From Teichococcus coralli (GTDB taxonomy: Bacteria; Pseudomonadota; Alphaproteobacteria; Acetobacterales; Acetobacteraceae), in NCBI RefSeq assembly GCF_009829925.1, contig NZ_SNVJ01000008.1:1-64000 (forward strand): 64,000 nt of DNA, read 5' to 3'. Numbering within the stretch: the first letter of the stretch is position 1; each line of letters begins with the position of its first letter. Under the pieces are notes generated by a model. That model did no database searches, had not been told where the DNA came from, and saw only the letters and a list, made by a program, of their open reading frames with translations. Shown piece by piece: positions 27,168-36,036 of this stretch. A program made the position numbers and the translations under genes.

Positions 27168-29467
27168 AGCGCCTGGCCAGCCGGTTCGGCGAGAACCGCC
27201 CCTCGCTCTTCCGGCGCATCCTGGATGCGCTGCTGGGGCGGGGCGTGACCATCGCCCTGGCGGTCGGCGCGCTGCTGCTCGGCATCGGCACCTTCACCCT
27301 GCTTTCGGGGGGCAGCCCCTTCGGCCCGACCAGGCCCGGCCAGGTGGTGGCCATGGTGCTGGTCAACGCCGTCTTCCTGCTGCTGCTGGCCGTCTCGCTG
27401 ATCGCCCGTCTGGTGCGCGTCTGGGCGGAGCGGCGGCGCGGCTCGGCCGGCTCGCGGCTGCATGTGCGGCTGGTGATGCTGTTCAGCGTCGTCGCCGTGG
27501 TGCCGGCGCTGCTGGTGGCCGTCTTCGCCGCCGTGTTCTTCAACCTGGGAATCCAGGCCTGGTTCAGCGATCGCGTGCGGGAAACGCTGGAGGCCAGCCT
27601 TGTCGCCTCCCGCGCCTACCTGGACGAGCATCGCAACACGATCCGCGCCGACGCGCTGGCCATGGCGGCGGACCTGAACCGCGCCGGCCGGCTGCTCGAC
27701 ACCAACCAGTACGGCTTCGCGCAGATCCTCGCCACGCATACGATGCTGCGGGGACTGACCGACTCCGTGGTGTTCGACCCGGTGACCGGCCGCGTCGTCT
27801 CGCATGCCGGCCTGACCACCACGCCGGTGCTGTCGCCCCTGCCTGCCTGGGCGATGGATCTGGCGCGCAACGGCGACGTGGCTGTTTTGCCCGGCGAGTC
27901 GGAGGAGGGGCGGGTCCGCGCCCTGATCGAGCTGGACATCATGCCAGGCCTGATGTTGCTGATCGACCGGCCGGTGGATCCCAGCGTCATCGAGCACATG
28001 AAGCGCACCGAGCGCGCCTTCCAGGCCTACGACCAGCTCGACCGCAACCGTTCCGGCCTGCAGATCACCTTTGCGATGATCTTCGCCATCGCCGCGCTGC
28101 TGGTGCTGATGGCGGCGGTGCTGATCGGCCTGGTCATCGCCAACCAGATCGCCCGGCCGCTCGCCCGCCTGATCGTCGCGGCCGACCGCGTGCGCTCCGG
28201 CGATCTCTCGGTGCGGGTGACCGAGAGTGAGGCGGATGACGAGGTCGGCACGCTTTCGCGCGCCTTCAACCGCATGACCAACCAGCTTGCCGCCCAGCGC
28301 AGCGAACTGATGGAGGCCTATCGGCAGATCGACGAGCGGCGGCGCTTCACCGAGACGGTGCTGGCCGGCGTCTCGGCCGGCGTTGTCGGGCTGGACACCG
28401 AGGGCCGCATCAACCTGCCCAACCGCAGCGCCAGCGAGTTGCTGGGGCGCGACCTCAGCACCGAGCTGGGCCACCGGCTGGCCGAGGTGGTGCCCGAGTT
28501 CGCGCCCTTGCTGGAGGCGGCCCTGGCCACGCCCGAGCGGCCGCAGACAGGCGAGATCCGCATCGGCCCGGCCAGCGAGCGGCGCTCGCTGCTGGCACAG
28601 GTCGGGGCCGAGCTGCAGCGCGGGCAGGTGGTTGGCTTCGTGCTGACCTTCGACGACATCACCGAGCTGCTTTCCGCCCAGCGCAAGGCGGCCTGGGCCG
28701 ACGTGGCGCGGCGCATCGCGCACGAGATCAAGAATCCGCTCACCCCGATCCAGCTTTCCGCCGAGCGGCTGAAGCGCCGCTACCTCAAGGAGATCCAGTC
28801 CGACCCGGATACCTTCAAGTCCTGCACCGACACCATTGTGCGGCAGGTCGAGGATATCGGGCGGATGGTGGACGAGTTCTCCGCCTTCGCGCGCATGCCG
28901 CAGCCGGTGATCCGGCCGGAGCCGGTCGGCCAGGTTGCGCGGGAGGCCCTTATCCTCCAGCAGCACGCGCATCACGATATTGTTTATACGACAAAAATTC
29001 CCGCGGACGCGCCCCGCGTCGCGTGCGACCGCCGCCTGATCGGGCAGGCGCTGACCAATCTGCTCGCCAACGCCGCCGATGCCGTGGCGATGCGCCGCGC
29101 GGCGGAAGCCGTTGAAGCAGCGGAGCCGCCCCCAGGGCAGATCGCGCTTTCGGTCGAGGTTGGAGAGGACTGGGTCGCGCTCGCGGTGGAAGATGACGGC
29201 GTCGGCCTGCCGCAGGGCGAGGAACGGGCCCGGCTGACGGAGCCCTATGTCACACATAAAGCAAAAGGGACTGGCCTTGGTCTTGCCATCGTCAAGAAGA
29301 TCATGGAGGACCACGGAGGAAGGCTGGTGCTGACCGAGCGGCATGACGCCGGGGGAGGACCACTGCCGGGCGCCAGGGCGGCGCTGCTGCTGCCAAGGCG
29401 CGGTGAGCTGGAATCCGGAACAGAGATGGCGGCAAAAAGCACGGAGATGCAGCAGCATGGCGCATGA
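27164..29467 (+). CDS. ntrY: Membrane sensor histidine kinase NtrY
   Basis: A 767-residue sensor. The N-terminus has three hydrophobic spans (about 28-50, 58-84 and 99-130), then an extracytoplasmic region to about 300. A fourth span (about 302-328), HAMP, PAS, a HisKA box [19 protein letters not shown] (His about 520) and an ATPase domain ([27 protein letters not shown]) follow. In alphaproteobacteria NtrYX responds to nitrogen or redox/oxygen state. The GTG start overlaps the ntrC stop. The end overlaps ntrX by 11 bases. The last third contains AT-rich patches and a looser codon choice than its neighbours. Confidence 0.93.
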
Positions 29468-30857
29468 TATCCTGATCGTCGATGACGAGCCGGACATCCG
29501 CGCGCTGATCGAGGGCATTCTTTCGGACGAGGGCTACGAGACGCGCGTCGCGCAGAATTCCGACACCGCGCTCGCCGCCTTCCGCGCCCGCCGGCCCAGC
29601 CTCGTCATCCTGGATATCTGGCTGCAGAACTCGCGTCTGGACGGCCTCGGCATCCTGGAGGCGATGCAGCGCGAGGAGCCCAAGGTGCCGGTGGTCATGA
29701 TCTCCGGCCACGGCACGATCGAGACGGCGGTGCAGGCGATCCAGCAGGGCGCCTACGACTTCATCGAGAAGCCCTTCAAGTCCGACCGGCTGCTGCTGAT
29801 CGCCGAGCGGGCGTTGGAAGCCGCGCGGCTGAAGCGCGAGGTGAGCGAGCTGAAGCTGCGCGCCGGCGCGGAAACCGAGCTTCTGGGCACCTCCTCGTTG
29901 ATTTCCCAGCTCCGGACCGCCATCGAGCGGGTGGCGCCCACTGGCAGCCGCGTGCTGATCTCCGGGCCGGCCGGCGCCGGCAAGGAAGTGGCGGCGCGCA
30001 TGATCCATGCCCGCTCGCGCCGCGCCGCGGAGCCCTTCGTCGCCCTGAACTGCGCCACCCTCAATCCGGCGCGCTTCGAGGAGGAGCTGTTCGGCATCGA
30101 GTCCGGCAACGACCCGCAGGCGCCGCCGCGCCGTGCCGGCGTGCTGGAGCGCGCCCATGGCGGCACGCTGCTGCTGGACGAGGTGGCGGACATGCCGCTG
30201 GAGACCCAGGGCAAGATCGTCCGCGCGCTGCAGGAACAGGGCTTCGAGCGCGTCGGCGGCGCGACCCGGGTGAAGGTGGACGTGCGCGTCATCGCCACCA
30301 CCAACCGCGACCTCGCGGCCGAGATCGCCGCCGGGCGCTTCCGGGAGGACCTCTACTACCGCCTCGCCGTGGTGCCGCTGCGCGTGCCGGCGATGCGCGA
30401 GCGGCGGGAGGACGTGCCGCTGCTCGCCCGCTACTTCATGGCGCGCACCGCCGAGACCTCCGGCGTGCCGGCGCGCGAGCTGTCGGAGGACGTGCTGGCC
30501 GCCATGCAGGCCTACGACTGGCCGGGCAACGTCCGCCAGCTCCGCAACCTCGTGGACTGGCTGCTGATCATGGCGCCGGGCGGCCCGGGCGAGGCGATCC
30601 GGCCGGAGATGCTGCCGCCCGAGGTGGGCGCCGCCGCGCCAGCCGCGCTGAAGCTCGACCGCTCCTCCGAGATCATGACGCTCCCGCTGCGCGAGGCGCG
30701 GGAGCTGTTCGAGCGGCAGTACCTGGAGGCGCAACTGCTGCGCTTCGGCGGCAACATCAGCCGCACCGCCAACTTCGTCGGCATGGAGCGCAGCGCGCTG
30801 CACCGCAAGCTGAAGTTCCTCGGCGTGCAGGCCGAGGACCGCGCCGTGCAAGGCTGA
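29457..30857 (+). CDS. ntrX: Response regulator NtrX (AAA+ type, GAFTGA loop missing)
   Basis: A 466-residue NtrC-family regulator paired with NtrY. The receiver domain has IVDDEPDIR, a phospho-acceptor Asp near residue 52 (VILDIWLQ) and Lys in IEKPFKS. The AAA+ domain has a Walker A GPAGAGKE and Walker B GTLLLDEVADMP. Between them, where NtrC has GAFTGA, the sequence reads FGIESGNDPQAPPRRAGVLE. A sigma-54 interaction is therefore unlikely, as is known for NtrX of several alphaproteobacteria. A Fis-type HTH ends it (GGNISRTANFVGMERSALHRKL). The start ATG lies within the end of ntrY. Confidence 0.93.
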   Translation: MAHDILIVDDEPDIRALIEGILSDEGYETRVAQNSDTALAAFRARRPSLVILDIWLQNSRLDGLGILEAMQREEPKVPVVMISGHGTIETAVQAIQQGAYDFIEKPFKSDRLLLIAERALEAARLKREVSELKLRAGAETELLGTSSLISQLRTAIERVAPTGSRVLISGPAGAGKEVAARMIHARSRRAAEPFVALNCATLNPARFEEELFGIESGNDPQAPPRRAGVLERAHGGTLLLDEVADMPLETQGKIVRALQEQGFERVGGATRVKVDVRVIATTNRDLAAEIAAGRFREDLYYRLAVVPLRVPAMRERREDVPLLARYFMARTAETSGVPARELSEDVLAAMQAYDWPGNVRQLRNLVDWLLIMAPGGPGEAIRPEMLPPEVGAAAPAALKLDRSSEIMTLPLREARELFERQYLEAQLLRFGGNISRTANFVGMERSALHRKLKFLGVQAEDRAVQG

Positions 30858-30944
30858 GGAAAGCGCGGCCGGGGCATTGCTCCGCCGCTTCCGCGGCGCG
30901 AAGCTGCGCCTCCCCATCGTGAGCAGCAGGAAGAGACTCGGGGC

Positions 30945-31817
30945 ATGTCCCGCATCGCCTATGTGAATGGCCGTTATCTCCCCCAGCGCGAGGCCAGCGT
31001 GAACGTCGAGGATCGCGGCTATCAGTTCGGCGATGGCATCTACGAGGTGGTGCACCTCTACGACGGCCGCTTCATCGACGAGGACCGCCATCTCGACCGC
31101 CTCGAACGCTCCCTGCGGGAGATCCGCCTCCCCATGCCGATGCCGCGGCAGGCGCTCTCCCATGTTCTGAACGAGGTCGCGCGCAGGAACCGGGTGCGGG
31201 AAGGCCTGCTCTACATGCAGGTGACGCGCGGCGTGGCGCGGCGCGACCATCCGTTCCCCGCGCAGCCGGTGCCGCCGGCCCTGGTGGTGACGGTGAAGCG
31301 CATCGCGCCCTACCCGGCCACCATCGACAACTGGAGCGGCGCGGCGATCACCCTGCCGGACCTGCGCTGGGCGCGCCGCGACATCAAGACCACGAACCTG
31401 CTGCCCAACGTGCTGGCGCGCCAGGCAGCGCGGGAGCAGGGCGCCATCGAGGCGATCCTCTACGAGGAGGACAGCGGCCTCGTCACCGAGGGTGCGGCGA
31501 CCAACTTCTGGATCGTGGACGAGAACGGCGCCATCCGCACCCGTCCGCTCTCGCACGACATCCTGCCGGGCTGCACCCGCGGCGCGCTGATGGCCGAGCT
31601 GAAGCAGGCCGGCATCCCCTTCGAGGAGCGTCCCTTCACGCGGGACGAGCTGAAGCGCGCCCGCGAGGCCTTCATCACCTCCGCCACCTCCTTCGTGAAG
31701 CCAATCGTGACGATCGACGGCGCGCCGGTCGGCGACGGCAAGCCCGGCCCGGTCGCGCGGCGGCTCTTCGAGCTGTTCGCCCGGCACGTGAAGGGCGGCG
31801 TGAAGAACGCGGCGTGA
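30945..31817 (+). CDS. dat: D-amino-acid transaminase
   Basis: A fold type IV PLP enzyme of 290 residues. D-alanine aminotransferases of this group supply D-glutamate and D-alanine for peptidoglycan. The N-terminus VNGRYLPQREASVNVEDRG and the GDGIYEVV motif are characteristic. The PLP lysine is Lys148 in RRDIKTTNLL. SGLVTEGAATNFWI and HDILPGCTRG bind the cofactor phosphate. Branched-chain aminotransferases share the fold, but VNVEDRGYQFGDG and IKTTNLLPNVLA favour Dat. It lies 87 bases after ntrX and overlaps the next gene by 4 bases. Dat between ntrX and hfq is a conserved order. Confidence 0.88.
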   Translation: MSRIAYVNGRYLPQREASVNVEDRGYQFGDGIYEVVHLYDGRFIDEDRHLDRLERSLREIRLPMPMPRQALSHVLNEVARRNRVREGLLYMQVTRGVARRDHPFPAQPVPPALVVTVKRIAPYPATIDNWSGAAITLPDLRWARRDIKTTNLLPNVLARQAAREQGAIEAILYEEDSGLVTEGAATNFWIVDENGAIRTRPLSHDILPGCTRGALMAELKQAGIPFEERPFTRDELKRAREAFITSATSFVKPIVTIDGAPVGDGKPGPVARRLFELFARHVKGGVKNAA

Positions 31818-32488
31818 GCGCCCCGGCGCTGCCGGTCCCCCAGGCCATCCTGTGGGACTGGGACAACACGCTGGTGGATGCCTGGGGCGGCGTGCAGGCT
31901 GGCATGAACGCCGCGCTGCGCGCCTTCGGCCTGCCCGAATGGTCCCTGGAGGAAGTGCGCGCCCGTGCTCGGCTTTCGCTGCGGGACGCCTTTCCCGCCA
32001 TCTTCGGCGCCGAATGGGAGCGCGCGCGGGAACTGTTCTACGCCGAGGTCCGCGCGCGCCACCTGGAGTTCCTGACGCCGCTCGACGGCATCGGCAATGC
32101 GCTCGAAGCGGCGGCGCCCTGGCCGCTGGGCGTGGTTTCCAACAAGCAGGGACCGATCCTGCGGCGGGAGGCGTCGCATCTTGGCTGGGACATCCGCTTC
32201 GGCGCGCTGGTCGGGGCAGGGGACGCCGCCGCCGACAAGCCGGCCGCCGCTCCGGTGCTGATGGCGCTGGAGCGGCTCGGTGTCGCGCCCGGGCCGGCGG
32301 TCTGGTTCATCGGCGACACCGGCGTGGACATGCAGGCGGCGCGCGCGGCTGGCTGCAGTGCGGTGCTGCTTGGCGATGCCGCGCATGACGGCGGCGTGGC
32401 CGCGCTGGCGCCGGACCGGGTTTTCACCGACGCGCATGTGCTTGCCGAATACCTGCGCGGCCTTGCCAAGACCCCCCGCCTTGCATGA
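31814..32488 (+). CDS. HAD-superfamily phosphatase, phosphoglycolate phosphatase-like
   Basis: A 224-residue haloacid dehalogenase-fold hydrolase with a helical cap of subclass I type (about residues 25-90). The nucleophile motif is WDWDNTLVD. The Ser/Thr motif is VVSNKQG. The Lys is in ADKPAAAP and the acidic motif in [12 protein letters not shown]. It resembles Gph-type phosphatases that clear 2-phosphoglycolate made during DNA repair or photorespiration, but HAD substrates cannot be read from sequence. The GTG start overlaps the dat stop (GTGA). Confidence 0.82.
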   Translation: MSAPALPVPQAILWDWDNTLVDAWGGVQAGMNAALRAFGLPEWSLEEVRARARLSLRDAFPAIFGAEWERARELFYAEVRARHLEFLTPLDGIGNALEAAAPWPLGVVSNKQGPILRREASHLGWDIRFGALVGAGDAAADKPAAAPVLMALERLGVAPGPAVWFIGDTGVDMQAARAAGCSAVLLGDAAHDGGVAALAPDRVFTDAHVLAEYLRGLAKTPRLA

Positions 32489-32603
32489 TCTTGCGGGCGA
32501 ACCGGCGGGCAGCCTGCTCGCCGGGGCGGAGCCCTGTGCATGCCCGCGTGATCGCGCCGGTGGCCCTAAAATGGGCCCGCCAAGAAAAAGAAGGACCGAG
32601 CCT

Positions 32604-32948
32604 ATGGCCGCCGAGAAGTCCCAGAATGTTCAGGACGTGTTCCTGAACCATGTCCGCAAGAGCAAGACGCCGGTGACCATCTTCCTGGTCAACGGCGTGA
32701 AGCTGCAGGGCATCATCACCTGGTTCGACAATTTTTCCGTTCTGCTGCGTCGGGACGGGCACACGCAGCTGGTCTATAAGCACGCCATCAGCACCGTGAT
32801 GCCGGGTGCGCCGATCACGCTGTTCGATGCCTCCTCCACCACCGGAGCGGCTGCCGCGGCACCCGCCGCCGGCGGCTCGGTGAACGTGAGCCGGAGCGGA
32901 ACCATGACGATGCAACGCGAGGCCAATCCTGTCGGCACCCCCGAGTAA
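32604..32948 (+). CDS. hfq: RNA chaperone Hfq
   Basis: An Sm-like hexameric protein that pairs small RNAs with mRNAs. It has 114 residues. The Sm1 motif ([20 protein letters not shown], then [18 protein letters not shown]) and Sm2 motif ([11 protein letters not shown]) are complete. A disordered Ala/Gly/Ser-rich tail of about 40 residues follows, longer than in Rhizobium. The binding site is AAGAAGGAC. A possible -10 TAAAAT (32567-32572) sits inside a GGCCC/GGGCC dyad, but no good -35 element accompanies it, so the 115-bp upstream gap gives only a hint of a promoter. Confidence 0.96.
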   Translation: MAAEKSQNVQDVFLNHVRKSKTPVTIFLVNGVKLQGIITWFDNFSVLLRRDGHTQLVYKHAISTVMPGAPITLFDASSTTGAAAAAPAAGGSVNVSRSGTMTMQREANPVGTPE

Positions 32949-32988
32949 CGCCGGCGAAGCACGAAGCGGCAAGCCGACGCTTGCCGCC

Positions 32989-34281
32989 GTGCTGCTGCCG
33001 TATGAGCGCCCGACCCGCCCGGCGGGCGCCGAAGGCCTTGTCACCTTGCACGATGCCCGCTTCGCCAGCCGCGCCGCCGAGGCGCGCCTGGCGGAGGCGG
33101 TCGGCCTCGCGGCATCCATCGGCGTGACGGTGGTGCACAGCGCGGTCCTGCCGCTGCGCAGCCGTCGCCCCGCCACGCTGCTGGGCGAAGGGCAGGTGGA
33201 GATGGTGAAGGGCGCCATCGAGGAAAACCAGGTCGGCGTGGTGGTGGTGGATGCGGCCCTTTCGCCGGTCCAGCAGCGCAACCTGGAGCGGGCCTGGGCC
33301 TGCAAGGTCATCGACCGCACCGGGCTGATCCTGGAGATTTTCGGTGAGCGCGCCCGCACCAAGGAAGGCACACTGCAGGTCGAGCTGGCCCACCTGGAAT
33401 ACCAGCGCACGCGGCTTGTACGATCCTGGACGCACCTCGAGCGCCAGCGGGGCGGCTTCGGCTTCCTTGGCGGCCCCGGCGAGAGCCAGATCGAGATCGA
33501 CCGCCGGCTGATCGGCGAGCGCATCGTCAAGCTCAAGAAAGAGCTTGAGCAGGTGCGCCGCACGCGGGGCCTGCACCGGGCGGCGCGTACCCGCGTGCCG
33601 TTCCCGGTGGTGGCGCTGGTGGGCTACACCAACGCCGGCAAGTCCACGCTGTTCAACGCGCTCACCGGCGCCGGCATCTACGCGCAGGACCAGCTCTTCG
33701 CGACGTTGGACCCCACCATGCGGGCGATCCGGCTGCCCAGCGGGCGCACGATCATCCTCTCCGACACGGTGGGCTTCATCAGCGACCTGCCGACGCAGCT
33801 GATCGAGGCTTTCCGCGCCACGCTGGAGGAAGTGGCCTCGGCCGACATCATCCTGCACGTGCGGGACGTCGCGCATCCGGACAGCGCCTCCCAGCGCGCC
33901 GACGTGATCGGCGTGCTGACCGAAATGGCCTCGGGACCGCACCCCACGCTCGACGAGAACTGGCCGCAACGCACCATCGAGGTGCTGAACAAGGCCGACC
34001 TGCTTGGCGGCGCGGCGGCCGTGCCGGGCGCGGACGCCGCGAACTCGGTGGTGGTTTCGGCGCTGACGGGCGAGGGACTGGACGCGCTGCGGGGCGCGCT
34101 GGACGCCCGCCTCGCCGCGGGCATGGAGACGGTGGAGTACGCGATTCCGCCGGCGGACGGCGCGCGGCTGGCTTGGCTCTACCAGCACGGCGAAGTGCTC
34201 ACCCGCGCCGACAGCGATGACACCATCCGACTGACCGTGCGGCTTTCTCCGGCCGACCGCGCCCGCTTCGAGCAATCCTGA
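32989..34281 (+). CDS. hflX: GTPase HflX
   Basis: A ribosome-associated GTPase of 430 residues that splits stalled or heat-damaged ribosomes. The N-terminal HflX domain shows LLGEGQVEMVKG and FGERARTKEGTLQVELAHLEYQRTRL. The GTPase domain has G1 GYTNAGKS (about 212-219), G3 DTVGF and G4 NKAD. The catalytic Gln of Ras is replaced by Phe after DTVG, as in all HflX. The first available start in this frame is the GTG at 32989, 40 bases after hfq; an in-frame stop at 32905 excludes anything longer beyond the hfq end. hfq-hflX is a conserved pair. Confidence 0.94.
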   Translation: MLLPYERPTRPAGAEGLVTLHDARFASRAAEARLAEAVGLAASIGVTVVHSAVLPLRSRRPATLLGEGQVEMVKGAIEENQVGVVVVDAALSPVQQRNLERAWACKVIDRTGLILEIFGERARTKEGTLQVELAHLEYQRTRLVRSWTHLERQRGGFGFLGGPGESQIEIDRRLIGERIVKLKKELEQVRRTRGLHRAARTRVPFPVVALVGYTNAGKSTLFNALTGAGIYAQDQLFATLDPTMRAIRLPSGRTIILSDTVGFISDLPTQLIEAFRATLEEVASADIILHVRDVAHPDSASQRADVIGVLTEMASGPHPTLDENWPQRTIEVLNKADLLGGAAAVPGADAANSVVVSALTGEGLDALRGALDARLAAGMETVEYAIPPADGARLAWLYQHGEVLTRADSDDTIRLTVRLSPADRARFEQS

Positions 34282-34297
34282 CCGCAACGAGGACCCG

Positions 34298-35125
34298 ATG
34301 CGCTTCTCCTCCAGCCTGGCGACCGACATCGCCGTCCTTCTGCGCGATGCGGCGCAGGCGGAGATCAAGCCGCGCTTCCGGCGTCTCGCCAGCGGTGCCA
34401 TTCGCACCAAGACCAGCATCACCGACCTGGTGACGGATGCGGACGAAGCGGCGGAGCGGCGCATCACCGCCGAGCTGACGTCGCGCTTTCCCGGCTGCGT
34501 GGTAGTGGGCGAGGAAGCCACGGCCGCCGACCCCGCCATTCTCAGCCGACTGTCCGGTGCCGACCTGGCCTTCGTGGTGGACCCGGTGGACGGCACGGCC
34601 AACTTCGCCGCCGGCGTGCCGCTCTTCGGCTGCATGGCGGCGGCGGTGGCCCAGGGCGAGGTCGTCGCCTCCTGGATTTACGACCCCATGGGCGACGACA
34701 CCGCGATCGCGCTGCGCGGGGAGGGTGCCTGGATCGAGGCGCCGGATGGCCATCGCACGGACCTGCATGTCGCGCCCGCCGTGCCGGTGGAGCAGATGAT
34801 CGCCGGCATTTCCTGGACCTACATCGCCGAGCCCTGGAAGAGCCGGCTTACCGCCCGGATGCCACGTCTGGCCGGCGGGGTTCACTTCCGTTGCGCGGCG
34901 CATGAGTACCGGCTGGTCGCCTCCGGCGGCGCCCATGCCGTGCTCTACAACCGGCTGATGCCCTGGGACCACCTGCCGGGCTGGCTGCTGCACCAGGAGG
35001 CAGGTGGCTACAGCGCCCGCTTCGACGGCAGCCCCTACCGGCCCGAGCACACCGGCGGCGGCCTGCTCGCCGCACCGGACCGGGATAGCTGGATGGCTTT
35101 GAAGGCGGCCCTGCTGGACGACTGA
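34298..35125 (+). CDS. Inositol monophosphatase family protein
   Basis: A Mg-dependent phosphatase of the IMPase fold, 275 residues. Metal and substrate motifs are VVGEEAT, VDPVDGTANFAAG and the C-terminal MPWDHLPGWLLHQEAGG. Family members act on inositol phosphate, histidinol phosphate, 3'-phosphoadenosine 5'-phosphate or fructose bisphosphate. The sequence alone does not decide, and no his or cys genes are nearby. It follows hflX by 16 bases and is probably the last gene of the ntr-hfq transcript. It is convergent with mazG across a GC hairpin. Confidence 0.87.
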   Translation: MRFSSSLATDIAVLLRDAAQAEIKPRFRRLASGAIRTKTSITDLVTDADEAAERRITAELTSRFPGCVVVGEEATAADPAILSRLSGADLAFVVDPVDGTANFAAGVPLFGCMAAAVAQGEVVASWIYDPMGDDTAIALRGEGAWIEAPDGHRTDLHVAPAVPVEQMIAGISWTYIAEPWKSRLTARMPRLAGGVHFRCAAHEYRLVASGGAHAVLYNRLMPWDHLPGWLLHQEAGGYSARFDGSPYRPEHTGGGLLAAPDRDSWMALKAALLDD

Positions 35126-35143
35126 AGCACGGCAGCCGCCGGC

Positions 35144-35163
35144 GGCGCCGCCCTCCCGGCGCC
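35144..35163. terminator. GC hairpin between convergent IMPase and mazG genes
   Basis: GGCGCCG-CCCTCC-CGGCGCC gives a 7-bp perfect stem with a 6-nt loop in the 46-bp convergent gap. It can fold from either strand, so it may end both transcripts. No T run follows. This is also where the dominant gene direction changes, 0.9 kb from the dif-like site. Confidence 0.5.
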
Positions 35164-35171
35164 GTGGCGCC

Positions 35172-35969
35172 TCAGCTGTCCTTGCGCTCGGCCGCCTTCA
35201 CCCGCTGCCAGGTGGCTTCCATCTCGTCCAGCCCGACATCCGGAAGGCTCTGGCCTTCGGCGGTCAGCCGCGCCTCCATGGCGTTGAAGCGGCGCTCGAA
35301 CTTGGCGTTGGCTGCACGCAGGCAGGCTTCCGGGTCCAGGTCCAGCTTGCGCGCCAGGTTGACCATCACGAAGAGCATGTCGCCCAGTTCGTCGGCCATG
35401 CGCTCCGGCGCGGCGCCAGGAAGCTCGGCGCGCAACTCGGCGACTTCCTCCACCAGCTTGTCCAGCACCGCGTCCGGGTCCGGCCAGTCGAAGCCCACCC
35501 GGGCGGCGCGGCGCGCCAGCTTGTTGGCGCGGGTGAGGGCGGGCAGGGCGGGCGGAATGCCGGCCAGGGTGCCGGTCTCCGCCCGGGCGGCGCGCTCGGC
35601 CTGCTTCTGCACCTCCCAGGCGGCGTTCTGCTGGGCCGTGTCGCGCGCGTCCGCCGCGCCGAAGACATGCGGATGCCGGCGGATCATCTTGTCCGAGATG
35701 GTGCGCGCTACCGCGGCAAAGTCGAAGGCGCCGGCCTCCTGTGCCATCTGCGCGTGATAGACGACCTGGAACAGCAGGTCGCCCAACTCGTCCTGCAGCG
35801 CCGGCATGTCGCCGCGCGCGATGGCGTCGGCGACCTCATAGGCTTCCTCGATCGTATAGGGGGCGATGGTGTCGAAGCTCTGCTCGCGGTCCCAGGGGCA
35901 GCCATCCGGCGCCCGCAGGCGGGCCATGATGGAAAGCAGGCGCGACAGGGCGGGGGCGGCGTCATCCAT
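35172..35969 (-). CDS. mazG: Nucleoside triphosphate pyrophosphohydrolase MazG
   Basis: An all-alpha NTP pyrophosphatase of 265 residues that hydrolyses (d)NTPs to monophosphates and sanitises the nucleotide pool. Two MazG repeats are visible, each with an EEAYE/ExxD metal site: YTIEEAYEVADAI with LQDELGDLLFQVV (about residues 36-70), and KLVEEVAELRAEL with MADELGDMLFVMV (about 175-215). The segment MARLRAPDGCPWDREQSFDTI is the family N-terminus. The ATG at 35969 is preferred over the in-frame one at 35999. It is separated from the upstream MBL gene by 67 bp, within which lies the dif-like site. Confidence 0.94.
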   Translation of the reverse strand: MDDAAPALSRLLSIMARLRAPDGCPWDREQSFDTIAPYTIEEAYEVADAIARGDMPALQDELGDLLFQVVYHAQMAQEAGAFDFAAVARTISDKMIRRHPHVFGAADARDTAQQNAAWEVQKQAERAARAETGTLAGIPPALPALTRANKLARRAARVGFDWPDPDAVLDKLVEEVAELRAELPGAAPERMADELGDMLFVMVNLARKLDLDPEACLRAANAKFERRFNAMEARLTAEGQSLPDVGLDEMEATWQRVKAAERKDS

Positions 35970-36003
35970 GCCAGGATCTCCGGGCGGCAGCCGGCGCACC
36001 CGA

Positions 36004-36031
36004 ATGCCGCATAAGAAATATTATGTAAAAG
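36004..36031 (+). other. dif: dif-like XerC/XerD recombination site (probable chromosome dimer resolution site)
   Basis: A 28-bp site with the architecture of bacterial dif: left 11-mer ATGCCGCATAA, 6-bp spacer GAAATA, right 11-mer TTATGTAAAAG. Against the E. coli site, the inner seven bases of the XerC arm (CGCATAA) are identical and the XerD arm matches 9 of 11 (TTATGTTAAAT). The inner CATAA...TTATG forms the expected dyad. It is the most AT-rich point of the region, between two genes. Supporting context comes from two switches here. Gene orientation changes from mainly plus to mainly minus. GGGNAGGG octamers lie on the plus strand at 850, 5340, 16058, 20479, 22143, 25558, 32214, 34718 and 35541, and on the minus strand at 39521, 40083, 40754, 42570, 42727, 47215, 53437 and 62864. 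One left-side exception is on minus (17262). KOPS elements read by FtsK point toward dif in just this way. Confidence 0.85.
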
Positions 36032-36036
36032 AAACC

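Noticed and set aside
32554-32603. hfq promoter based on TAAAAT at 32567
   Set aside because: No acceptable -35 at 16-18 bp; the TAAAAT lies within a GC dyad, so it was mentioned under hfq but not called as a feature.
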